From: Aureibaculum marinum
GTDB taxonomy: Bacteria; Bacteroidota; Bacteroidia; Flavobacteriales; Flavobacteriaceae
Reading direction: 5' to 3'
Length of the DNA stretch: 39,833 bases
Assembly: GCF_003813905.1 (NCBI RefSeq)
Contig: NZ_RPFJ01000032.1
Coordinates: forward strand, 1 to 39,833
Shown: in pieces, positions 33,191-39,833 of the stretch
How the letters are laid out: each line of letters begins with the position of its first letter
Numbering within the stretch: position 1 is the first letter of the stretch
Program-made: the position numbers and the translations under genes
The notes under the pieces: model-generated
What the model was told of the DNA's origin: nothing
The model's database searches: none
The model's input: the letters and a program-made list of their open reading frames with translations, nothing else

Positions 33191-33649
33191 CTATTTGGAT
33201 AACGGTATAAAATTACTATAAATATAGGTAATTTCATCATCAGCCAACTCTTTTTGGTAATCAATAGCAATACTTTTAGGATAACCATATTTCTCGTCAT
33301 AAATTACATTAAAACTAGCTACATTATCCTTATCAAAATTTTCTATAAATTCAAAAGCGTCTTCAATAGTTTTAGCTTCAGTCAAAACCATTTGATAGGT
33401 TTGACCTTTATAAAGTTTTGAATTCTCGAAATAAACAGTATCTTTTTTATTATTGGTTACTTTTAACGTCCACTCTAATAGTCCACTACAAAAACACGAT
33501 AAATTTTCTTGTACCGTATAGTGCTCAAATTGATAGCTCTGCCATTTCTCCTTTGCCATTTCAAAATCAGATTTTAGCTCATTATCAGCATCACATGAAA
33601 TAAATAAAATTGATAAAGCTAATACTAAAGTAAAGTTTAAGTTACGCAT
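33191..33649 (-). CDS. DUF6174 family lipoprotein
   Basis: I place the start at ATG 33649, giving 152 residues and a lipoprotein signal peptide (LFISC, C18). The frame is open 10 codons further upstream, but that stretch (MFYIYYKNSK) breaks the signal-peptide pattern. The mature protein resembles DUF6174: WQSYQFEHYTVQENLSCFCSG with a CxC pair, then a beta strand LKVTNNKKDTVYFENSK, then TIEDAFEFIENF and VIYDEKYGYPKSIAIDYQKE. The family has no known function. It is a single gene convergent with the serine hydrolase. Confidence 0.8.
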   Translation of the reverse strand: MRNLNFTLVLALSILFISCDADNELKSDFEMAKEKWQSYQFEHYTVQENLSCFCSGLLEWTLKVTNNKKDTVYFENSKLYKGQTYQMVLTEAKTIEDAFEFIENFDKDNVASFNVIYDEKYGYPKSIAIDYQKELADDEITYIYSNFIPLSK

Positions 33650-33750
33650 TTTACTATTTTTATAGTAGATGTAAAACAAACAATATGGTTGCTTAATAGC
33701 AATTCACAATTTTCTCAACCAAAGAACTTGATTTCAATCTATTCCTTTAA

Positions 33751-34254
33751 TTATAAAGGTAACTTTTCTTTTAATTTTTCAATAATATTATACGTTGCAG
33801 GACAAATTTCTGTATTTTTTAAAGTAAGGTGTGTAAGTTGTATAAATTTTTTTCTATTGGTGTGTGGATATTCTCTACATGCTTTTGGACGAATATCATA
33901 AATAGTGCATGTATTATCACTTTCATCTAAAAAAGTGCAAGGAGCCTGTTTTAAAACCATAAAATCATCTTCATCTCTTTGCAAATATGTAGAAATAAAA
34001 TCAATTTCCTTTATTCGAAAGTATTTTGAAATTCGTAAAATATCTTTATCCGTAAAAATTGGACTAGTGGTTTTACAACAATTTGCACAAGTTAAACAGT
34101 CAAATTTTTCAAATTCTTCATCGTGCAAATCTTGCATCATTAAATCCAATCTCTTAGGCGTTTTTTTTCTTAATTTAGAAAAATACTTTTTTGTTTCTGC
34201 CTTTTTTACGTTAGATAATTCTTCTAAATTATCAAATGTTGCTCTAGTTTTAAT
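33751..34254 (-). CDS. YkgJ family cysteine-cluster protein; apparent ATT start
   Basis: The core has the zinc- or iron-sulfur-binding cysteine cluster of the YkgJ (CxxCxxCC) family: DCLTCANCCKT, then APCTFLDESDNTCTIYDIRPKACREYPH. Family length is about 160-170 residues. The only GTG/TTG/ATG starts (TTG 34149; ATG 34140 or 34137) give 128-133 residues. However, the frame stays open upstream to a stop at 34258-34260. That extra part (KKYFSKLRKKTPKRLDL, then MMQDLHDEEFEKFDC) resembles the usual N-terminal region of this family as I know it. The first plausible codon is ATT at 34254, giving 167 residues. I annotate that longer frame; the fallback is 33751-34149. The function is unknown. Confidence 0.8.
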   Translation of the reverse strand: MKTRATFDNLEELSNVKKAETKKYFSKLRKKTPKRLDLMMQDLHDEEFEKFDCLTCANCCKTTSPIFTDKDILRISKYFRIKEIDFISTYLQRDEDDFMVLKQAPCTFLDESDNTCTIYDIRPKACREYPHTNRKKFIQLTHLTLKNTEICPATYNIIEKLKEKLPL

Positions 34255-34324
34255 TTTTTATATAGTTTAAGTATTATGTAACTAATTTGATCCAAAAATT
34301 GAAATAAAATCAATATCAAATTAT

Positions 34325-34885
34325 CTATTTAAACCACATGGTAATTCGTTTTATTTTGGCTAAATCTGGTATCTGATCTAAATCAATTTTCTGTGTTCCA
34401 AAATCTTTAATTCCTAATTCTTTTTTATCTATAGTGATAGTAGCATTTAATTCATCAACGAATAAAATAGCTGTACTAAAAGTAGATTGCACTTTGTTAA
34501 CTGTATAATTAGATACAATATCACTAAATTTACTTTTTATACTTAACCCTTTAACTGTTTTGTAATTTCTATCAAAAATTTGAATATTGTCTATGGTTGA
34601 TGATGAGTCTTGTTCTACCTTAGGAATAATAGTTAATAAGTGATCTCCTTCTTTGTTATATACTAAATACTCGTCGTAAGAAGACTCTGCCACATTATCT
34701 TCACTTAAGTGAGCAACTAAAGAGTCGTTTTTAAATATAGATTCCAATTCTTGAATCTGCGTTGTATTTGTAATTTTACCTACTTGCTCTTTACCTAGAG
34801 TGTAATTTGTTTCTTCTTTACATTGTATAAGAAGTAAAGACACAAATATTAATAGACTAATCTTTTTTATATTGGCTGATTTCAT
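34325..34885 (-). CDS. Lipoprotein of unknown function
   Basis: This 186-residue protein has a lipoprotein signal peptide (lipobox LIQC, C22). I do not recognise the mature domain. Visible are YTLGKEQVGKITNTTQIQEL at the start and an alternating beta-type pattern around YDEYLVYNKEGDHLLTIIP. SIKSKFSDIVSNYTVNKVQ follows, then FVDELNATITIDKKELG. The pattern VGxI...L..IF.NDSLV suggests a small alpha/beta extracellular domain. It is a single gene, 99 bases downstream of the HerA-like ATPase on the same strand, so cotranscription is possible. Confidence 0.7.
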   Translation of the reverse strand: MKSANIKKISLLIFVSLLLIQCKEETNYTLGKEQVGKITNTTQIQELESIFKNDSLVAHLSEDNVAESSYDEYLVYNKEGDHLLTIIPKVEQDSSSTIDNIQIFDRNYKTVKGLSIKSKFSDIVSNYTVNKVQSTFSTAILFVDELNATITIDKKELGIKDFGTQKIDLDQIPDLAKIKRITMWFK

Positions 34886-34984
34886 TTATTCTAAATTAGG
34901 TTAACGCGATTGAATTTTTAAACATTTTTTTGATTAGAGATTAAATTCATTTATAAATCTCTATATCAACATCCTAAACAACAA

Positions 34985-36496
34985 TTATTTTATAGCTTTT
35001 TTTAATATTCCTAAAACCCCTCTCATAAAGGTAGCACTCGTTAATAATTTAACTACAGGGTTCATTCTTGTACTCTTTCTAGTTGTTGTTTTACGTTTAG
35101 ATTTTGATTTTTCTTCCTTTTCTTTTGATTCTAACTCTTCTGCTTTTTCAATTTTTTTATTTAAAATTTCATAAGCACTCTCTCTATCTATTTGTTTATT
35201 ATACTTTTTTGCTAACTTAGACTTACTTATTAATTCTGATAATTCTTGTTCTGTCAAAATATCCATTCTACTCATCGGAGCTCTTAGCATAGTTCTTGCT
35301 AATGGTGTAGGAATTCCTTTTTCATTCAAACAAGACACTAATGCCTCACCTATTCCTAATTGAGTTAATACTTCTGCTGTATCATAATACTCAGAATCAG
35401 GATAATTTTCAGCAGTTAATTTAATAGCTTTCCTATCATTTGCTGTAAAAGCACGTAACGCATGTTGAATTTTTAATCCTAGTTGAGATAATACATCAGA
35501 AGGTACATCTTTAGGATTTTGTGTTACAAAATAAATGCCAATACCTTTAGAGCGTATTAATTTAATTATACTTTCGATTTGACTGAGTAATGCCTTAGAT
35601 GCCTCGTCAAATATGAGATGGGCTTCATCTATAAATAAGATAAGTTCAGGCCTATCAGAATCTCCTTGTTCAGGAAAAGTATCATAAATTTCAGCCAATA
35701 ATTGCAACATAAATGTCGAAAACAATTTAGGCTTGTCTTGTATATCTGTTAATCTCAATACAGAAATCACCCCTTTACCTTCTTCATCAATTCTAGTTAA
35801 ATCGTCTACATCAAAAGAGGGTTCTCCAAAAAACAACTCGCCACCTTGTTGTTCTATTTCAACAATTTTACGTAAAATTGCTCCAGTAGATGCCGTAGAT
35901 ATTCTTCCATATTCATTCTCCAAGTCTTCTTTGCCTTCTCCTGTAGCATATTGTAAAACCTTTTTAAAATCATTTAAATCTAATAAAGGCAAATGATTAT
36001 CATCACAATATTTGAAGAGTATTGCAACAATTCCACTTTGTGTCTCTGATAAATCTAATATTCTAGACAATAATACTGGTCCAAATTCTGATACAGTAGC
36101 TCTTAAACGCGTTCCGTCTTGTTCAGATAAAGTTAAAATTTCAACAGGAAACCCTTTAGCTTCAAATGGCAATCCTATTTTAGCATGTCGTTCTTCAATT
36201 TTAATATGACCAGGACTAGCTTTTGCTAAACCACTTAGATCTCCTTTAACATCCATTAACAATACTGGAATTCCTTTTTCTGAGAGATTCTCTGCTAAAA
36301 CTTGCAAGGTTTTTGTCTTTCCTGTCCCAGTAGCACCAGCAATTAAGCCATGACGATTCAACGTTTTAAGAGGGATATTAACAAAAGCCTCTGTAATCGT
36401 TTCTTCACCTAACATTGCTGAACCTAAAGTAATAAACTCACCTTTAGTTTTATATCCTTCGTTTATATAATTAAAGAATTCGTCTTTTGTACTCAT
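34985..36496 (-). CDS. HerA-like ATPase of the DUF853/YjgR family
   Basis: This 503-residue protein is a P-loop ATPase of the HerA/FtsK class, YjgR (DUF853) group. The Walker A motif GATGTGKT is at 54-61, followed by VLLMDVKGDLSGLAKASPG. The Walker B ILFIDEAHLIFDEAS lies mid-protein, then the sensor GIGIYFVTQNPKDVP. An arginine-finger-like region (LKIQHALRAFTANDRKAI) follows. The C-terminal tail (about 440-480) is lysine- and glutamate-rich and probably disordered or DNA-binding. HerA relatives pump DNA in repair, but the role of YjgR proteins is not established, and no NurA nuclease gene is beside it. It is separated from queE by the 499-base gap. Confidence 0.9.
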   Translation of the reverse strand: MSTKDEFFNYINEGYKTKGEFITLGSAMLGEETITEAFVNIPLKTLNRHGLIAGATGTGKTKTLQVLAENLSEKGIPVLLMDVKGDLSGLAKASPGHIKIEERHAKIGLPFEAKGFPVEILTLSEQDGTRLRATVSEFGPVLLSRILDLSETQSGIVAILFKYCDDNHLPLLDLNDFKKVLQYATGEGKEDLENEYGRISTASTGAILRKIVEIEQQGGELFFGEPSFDVDDLTRIDEEGKGVISVLRLTDIQDKPKLFSTFMLQLLAEIYDTFPEQGDSDRPELILFIDEAHLIFDEASKALLSQIESIIKLIRSKGIGIYFVTQNPKDVPSDVLSQLGLKIQHALRAFTANDRKAIKLTAENYPDSEYYDTAEVLTQLGIGEALVSCLNEKGIPTPLARTMLRAPMSRMDILTEQELSELISKSKLAKKYNKQIDRESAYEILNKKIEKAEELESKEKEEKSKSKRKTTTRKSTRMNPVVKLLTSATFMRGVLGILKKAIK

Positions 36497-36995
36497 AAAT
36501 TTCTGTATAATTGAGGGTATAAAAGTAAGATTAAAAAATTAAAATAAAGATTTAATTTTAAAAAACCGAGAACTTGATAGTCTTAATTAATTTATAAAAA
36601 ATTTTTAGTCGCACTTAATTATCAATATTGAACGCCATAAATTAATTTACTAATTTTTAATATAATAATACTCTAAAACATTACAGAAATAGTAAATAAT
36701 TAAGATTTTGTACACTCAATAAATTAGAACCATCTTTTTAGTACCTTTTCAGTTCTGAGCTTAGGTCTTCACACTTTTTAATTTATCTTTGCCCCAATTA
36801 TAAATTTTAAGTGTAAGAGAAATCAATAGTATCTTATAAAACAAATTTATTATTCAATTTGTTAAATTTTAGCGTAATAAATCTACGTTATAAATAATAA
36901 ATAAGTTTTTAAGAGCATTGTCCTATTAAAACTCTTTTAACCCATTATAATTCTCTTAATAAAAATTTAAATCACCTACAGTACACTAATATACT
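36497..36995. other. 499-base gap between the HerA-like gene and queE
   Basis: No coding frame of note was found here. It holds a -7 box at 36784-36791 for queE and then a ~200-base leader. The leader contains an AT-rich hairpin AACAAATT/AATTTGTT (36840-36863), a short CGTA/TACG hairpin just after it, and AAGAG/CTCTT arms further on. No tRNA or preQ1 riboswitch pattern could be recognised. The left part (36497-36780), next to the start of the divergent HerA-like gene, shows nothing recognisable. Confidence 0.5.
36784..36791 (+). promoter_or_regulatory. -7 promoter element upstream of queE
   Basis: TATCTTTG is an exact TAnnTTTG match. It lies 204 bases before the queE ATG, which implies a leader of about 200 bases if it is the queE promoter. 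Confidence 0.5.
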
Positions 36996-37625
36996 ATGAA
37001 TAAAAATGCACAATTATTAATTGACCAAGGCAAAATGCTCCCGTTAATGGAAGAATTTTATACCATACAGGGTGAAGGATATTATACTGGAACAGCAGCC
37101 TATTTTATAAGAGTAGGTGGTTGTGATGTTGGTTGTCATTGGTGTGATGTGAAAGAAAGTTGGAATGCAGAATTACATCCTGCAACCAAAACAGATTTAA
37201 TCGTTGATAATGCAAAAAAGCATAGCGATACTATTGTTGTTACTGGAGGAGAACCTCTTATGTATAATATGGATTATTTAACAAGTAAACTTCAAAAAGA
37301 AGGTTTAAAAACCCATATTGAAACCTCCGGAGCCTATACTTTAACAGGAAAATGGGACTGGATATGTCTTTCTCCTAAAAAAAATAAATTGCCATTAACC
37401 GAGGTTTATGAAAATGCAAATGAACTCAAAGTTATCGTTTACAATAAAAATGATTTTCTATTTGCTGAAAAGCAAGCTAGTAAAGTTCAAAAAAATTGCA
37501 TACTGTACTTACAGCCAGAATGGAGTGTTGAGAAAAAAATGACACCACTTATTGTTAATTACGTCATGAAAAATCCAAAATGGAAAATTTCGTTACAAAC
37601 CCATAAATATTTAAATATACCTTAA
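36996..37625 (+). CDS. queE: 7-carboxy-7-deazaguanine synthase (radical SAM)
   Basis: This 209-residue protein converts 6-carboxy-tetrahydropterin to 7-carboxy-7-deazaguanine, the third step to preQ0/queuosine. The iron-sulfur cysteines are C43, C47 and C50 (CX3CX2C, sequence CDVGCHWC). FYTIQGEGYYTG precedes them, the GGEP SAM-binding motif is near residue 79, and HIETSGAY is the substrate strand. The CX3CX2C spacing is the standard radical SAM form. The other que genes are not in this window. The gene converges on cmk with only two bases between stop codons. Confidence 0.95.
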   Translation: MNKNAQLLIDQGKMLPLMEEFYTIQGEGYYTGTAAYFIRVGGCDVGCHWCDVKESWNAELHPATKTDLIVDNAKKHSDTIVVTGGEPLMYNMDYLTSKLQKEGLKTHIETSGAYTLTGKWDWICLSPKKNKLPLTEVYENANELKVIVYNKNDFLFAEKQASKVQKNCILYLQPEWSVEKKMTPLIVNYVMKNPKWKISLQTHKYLNIP

Positions 37626-37627
37626 AT

Positions 37628-38323
37628 TTAATATTTAGCAATACATCGCTCAGCAATACTCAATACTCTTTCAAATTGCTCTTTTAATCCCATATTACTG
37701 TTATCAAACTCAACAGCATCTTTAGCTTTTTTTAAAGGCGAGTCTTTTCTTGTAGAATCAATATAATCTCTTTCTTGTACATTTTTTAAAACTTCTTCAA
37801 AAGATACATCATTTCCTTTATCTAACAATTCTTTATACCTTCTATTTGCACGTTTTTCAGCAGATGCTGTCATAAATAATTTTAATTCTGCATCAGGAAA
37901 AACAACAGTTCCAATATCTCTTCCGTCCATAACAATACCTCTTTCTTTACCCATCTCTTGTTGTTGTTTAACCAACATTTTTCGAACTGCTGAAATTGCT
38001 GAAATTTTACTAACCAAAGAAGAAACTTCCATTGTTCTTATTTCTCTTTCCACATTTTTACCATTCAAATAAATCTCAGAAAATTTTAATTTTTCATTAT
38101 ATCTGAAATTTAATTTAATATTTTTTAAATTTTCTATCAATTTATCTTCTTTCAAAAATTCCAGTCCTACAAAACCATTTTCCATTGCATAATAAGTTAC
38201 GGCCCTATACATAGCACCTGTATCTACATAAGCATATTCCAATTTTTTTGCTAATTCCTTAGCTATAGTACTTTTGCCTGTTGATGAAAATCCATCAATG
38301 GCTATAATTATTTTCTTTGACAT
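37628..38323 (-). CDS. cmk: Cytidylate kinase
   Basis: This 231-residue enzyme phosphorylates CMP and dCMP with ATP. The P-loop GFSSTGKST is at 11-19. Further motifs are YVDTGAMYRAVTY (CMP-binding), VMDGRDIGTVVFPDAELKLF, SAEKRANRRYKEL (lid), and RDYIDSTRKDSPLKKA. The length is typical of the bacterial family. Its ATG overlaps the porQ stop by one base (TAATG), a sign of coupled translation. The porQ-cmk order is common in Bacteroidetes. Confidence 0.96.
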   Translation of the reverse strand: MSKKIIIAIDGFSSTGKSTIAKELAKKLEYAYVDTGAMYRAVTYYAMENGFVGLEFLKEDKLIENLKNIKLNFRYNEKLKFSEIYLNGKNVEREIRTMEVSSLVSKISAISAVRKMLVKQQQEMGKERGIVMDGRDIGTVVFPDAELKLFMTASAEKRANRRYKELLDKGNDVSFEEVLKNVQERDYIDSTRKDSPLKKAKDAVEFDNSNMGLKEQFERVLSIAERCIAKY

Positions 38324-39354
38324 TATTTATTAAAATTTTTCTTGGCTAAATCTATATTTAAAGTAAACGTATTAGTATTACTTATAGGATGATATTTAGT
38401 AAAGGCATAATTAAATTTAAACCTTCCCAATTGAAGTCCAAATCCTAAAGAAACTCCTGCAAAAGTTCTACTATCAGTTAACTTTAATTCTTTTCCTCGT
38501 CTGAAATTATATCCCAAACGCAAATTAAAAACCTTCTCTGGAAATAATTCAGCTCCTACTATTACATGCCTAAAGGCATTATCTAAAAATGTAATATCTT
38601 CATTAATTGTAGTTCCATCAATACTGGTTTGACTATTGGATGGATTTTTTACTGCAATGTTCCATTGCTGCAAATTACCAATAGTTAAGTGCCATTGTAA
38701 TGGAACATTCTCTAATCGATAAGAAGCTCCAATAGCTATTTCTAAAGGTAATGATTCTCGTTGCTCATCATACATACTAAGTTGATATCCAACGTTTCTA
38801 ATAATTGCAGAAAATATATAAGGTTTTATATCATTAAAGTAAGTTATTCCAATATCAAAAGCTACTCCACTTGATGTATAATTTTCAATGCTAGAACTTA
38901 TATACTTTAAATTCACACCTAAATTAAAATAACTTTTAGGAATTTTATATGCATACCCTATTGAAACCACTAAATCACGTGCTCCAAAAGTACCAGTTTC
39001 TTGCCCAGTTTCATCTGCTCCAATAAATTTACCATAATTTACATAAGTTATTCCCGCATGTAGAGTTCCAAAATGTCTATTAATAAGATGAGCAAAAGTA
39101 GCAGAACCATAATTAATATCCGCCAAATAATCAACATAACTTACCGAAGCTTGATTATCAATTTCTTTATTTATAGTAGAAGGATTCCATAAAGGTTGAT
39201 TAACATCATCATATAATGTTAACACCTCGCCTCCTAATGCAACCTGACGGGCAGAAGTATTAACGTTTAAAAAATTAAAAACATTTTCACCTCCTACTTG
39301 AGAATAAATAGTAGCATTAATAAATAAAGTTAGTATAATTATAATCTGCTTCAT
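38323..39354 (-). CDS. porQ: Type IX secretion system protein PorQ
   Basis: This 343-residue protein has a signal peptide (about residues 1-19, ending YSQ) and then a predicted outer-membrane beta-barrel (PorV/PorQ-like, related to FadL). The mature N terminus GGENVFNFLNVNTSARQVALGGE is the typical PorQ opening. Many alternating strands follow, ending with LGRFKFNYAFTKYHPISNTNTFTLNIDL. PorQ works with PorU, PorV and PorZ in the outer-membrane attachment complex that processes and anchors type IX substrates. Its presence indicates a bacterium with a T9SS. The cmk gene follows with a one-base overlap. Confidence 0.92.
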   Translation of the reverse strand: MKQIIIILTLFINATIYSQVGGENVFNFLNVNTSARQVALGGEVLTLYDDVNQPLWNPSTINKEIDNQASVSYVDYLADINYGSATFAHLINRHFGTLHAGITYVNYGKFIGADETGQETGTFGARDLVVSIGYAYKIPKSYFNLGVNLKYISSSIENYTSSGVAFDIGITYFNDIKPYIFSAIIRNVGYQLSMYDEQRESLPLEIAIGASYRLENVPLQWHLTIGNLQQWNIAVKNPSNSQTSIDGTTINEDITFLDNAFRHVIVGAELFPEKVFNLRLGYNFRRGKELKLTDSRTFAGVSLGFGLQLGRFKFNYAFTKYHPISNTNTFTLNIDLAKKNFNK

Positions 39355-39424
39355 ATAATATTACAAAGAAACTAGAAATATAAGTCTTAAAATACTTATT
39401 TTATAAATATTTTACATATAAAAC

Positions 39425-39459
39425 AAAAAAAATCCTCACTACAAAAATAATGAGGATTT
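39425..39459 (-). terminator. Rho-independent terminator after the 35-residue ORF
   Basis: On the minus strand AAATCCTCA and TGAGGATTT form a 9-bp stem with a 12-base loop, followed by eight T bases. It lies 20 bases after the stop of the small ORF at 39480. Confidence 0.85.
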
Positions 39460-39479
39460 GATTGATAGTATACCCTAAT

Positions 39480-39587
39480 TTAAAATGAATATCTTCTTTT
39501 ATTATTCCAATTTTTACGTTTTGTAACATTTGTTATTACAACATTGCTAGTTATATTTTTATCTTTTCTTGAGTTTAATGCTTTCAT
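39480..39587 (-). CDS. Small basic protein, 35 residues
   Basis: A complete ORF starts at ATG 39587 and stops at TAA 39480-39482. The peptide MKALNSRKDKNITSNVVITN is followed by 15 further residues ending KRRYSF. It has ten lysine and arginine residues and one acidic residue, so it is strongly basic, with no signal peptide or membrane segment. A strong terminator starts 20 bases after the stop, and the ATG is preceded by an A-rich stretch (TTTAATTAAAAAAA on the minus strand), as in many Bacteroidetes genes. It could be a nucleic-acid-binding peptide or ribosome-associated protein. No function is known to me. It may be missed by standard gene callers because of its size. Confidence 0.55.
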   Translation of the reverse strand: MKALNSRKDKNITSNVVITNVTKRKNWNNKRRYSF

Positions 39588-39619
39588 TTTTTTTAATTAA
39601 ATATAGGTTCAATAAAATA

Positions 39620-39641
39620 CCTATCAAAATAAAATGATAGG
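39620..39641 (-). other. Hairpin between the rRNA terminator and the small ORF
   Basis: CCTATCA and TGATAGG form a 7-bp stem with an 8-base loop. There is no strong T-run. It may be in the leader of the small ORF or a minor RNA structure. Confidence 0.35.
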
Positions 39642-39689
39642 CATACTTCTAAATTTTTATTATTTTAAATCTCTGTAAAATATAGTTAT

Positions 39690-39722
39690 AAAAAAAAGTC
39701 CTTGAAAATACAAGGACTTTTA
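39690..39722 (-). terminator. Rho-independent terminator of the rRNA operon
   Basis: On the minus strand AAAAGTCCTTG and CAAGGACTTTT form an 11-bp stem with a six-base loop, followed by seven T bases. It is placed directly after the 5S rRNA 3' end. Confidence 0.9.
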
Positions 39723-39726
39723 AAAG

Positions 39727-39833
39727 AAAGGCGATGACATACTCTCCCACCATATGGCAGTACCATCTGCACTGATAGGCTTAACTTCTCTGTTCGGGAT
39801 GGGAAGAGGTGAGCCCTATCGTTATAATCACCT
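39727..39833 (-). rRNA. rrf: 5S ribosomal RNA (5' end at or just beyond the window edge)
   Basis: The minus strand reads GGTGATTATAACGATAGGGC, then CTCACCTCTTCCCATCCCGA, ACAGAGAAGTTAAGCC and GGGAGAGTATGTCATCGCC. This is the conserved 5S pattern, including loop B/C CCCGAACAGAGAAGTTAAGC. The 5' GGTGA pairs with the 3' TCGCC to form helix I. Only the first few bases may be missing. It marks the end of a 16S-23S-5S operon transcribed leftward into the window. Confidence 0.93.

Noticed and set aside
33689-34270. Plus-strand ORFs antisense to the YkgJ-type gene (33689-33901 and 33905-34270)
   Set aside because: They mirror the conserved cysteine-cluster gene on the other strand, and their products look like shadow translation.
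36784-36995. preQ1 riboswitch before queE
   Set aside because: The compact pseudoknot consensus could not be found in the leader; only AT-rich hairpins are present.
1-39833. CRISPR array, insertion sequence, prophage or tRNA
   Set aside because: No regular direct repeats, transposase or integrase frames, phage structural genes or cloverleaf patterns were seen while reading both strands.

Overview
The window is AT-rich DNA with the hallmarks of a marine or environmental member of the Flavobacteriaceae (Bacteroidetes). These are a PorQ homologue of the type IX secretion system next to cmk, many SPII lipoproteins, TAnnTTTG-type -7 promoter elements, few Shine-Dalgarno sequences, and protein families typical of this group (DUF6428, the ArsF/ArsG pair, a ribB with a degenerate GTP cyclohydrolase II half). 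I cannot name the genus. No mobile element, CRISPR array or tRNA was seen.

Layout. (1) 1-1016: the 3' end of a GDP-L-fucose synthase gene and a conserved membrane-anchored protein. (2) 1217-7772: an arsenic island made of two tandem, separately controlled operons. The first (arsR, DUF6428, thioredoxin-type arsC, acr3, metallophosphoesterase) fits arsenate reduction and arsenite export. The second (arsR, small CXXC thioredoxin, OsmC, CSCS permease, ArsF-like thioredoxin lipoprotein, ArsG/CcdA-like membrane protein) looks like an organoarsenical or thiol-redox module. A dyad TATCG-N8-CGATA occurs before both arsR2 and the thioredoxin gene, and at arsR2 its spacer is exactly a -7 box. (3) 7999-8835: a two-domain CHRD lipoprotein closed by a clear terminator. 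(4) 8942-16585: five co-directional lipoprotein hydrolases (D-aminoacylase-like, class C beta-lactamase-like, class A beta-lactamase-like, penicillin acylase-like, D-aminoacylase-like), probably one operon. This is the most unusual region and may be a cell-surface pathway for breaking down beta-lactam-like or N-acyl/D-amino-acid compounds.

(5) 16601-25430, minus strand: housekeeping envelope and metabolism genes (PNP, lpxK, ribB, LptF/G, LolA-like, ftsK, dgkA, tpx). (6) 25615-30817: two plus-strand conserved proteins, a DUF3829-like lipoprotein, lpdA and a LolC/E-type permease. (7) 30823-33178: a NamZ (DUF1343) exo-muramidase lipoprotein and a secreted serine hydrolase four bases apart, a likely peptidoglycan-recycling pair. 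(8) 33191-36496, minus strand: a DUF6174 lipoprotein, a YkgJ-type cysteine-cluster protein with no normal start codon, an unknown lipoprotein and a HerA-like ATPase. (9) 36497-39833: a 499-base gap with a promoter and long leader before queE, then cmk and porQ, an overlooked 35-residue basic ORF with its own terminator, and the 5S rRNA that ends an rRNA operon running in from the right edge.

Protein families were assigned by reading motifs from the translated sequence. No database search was run.
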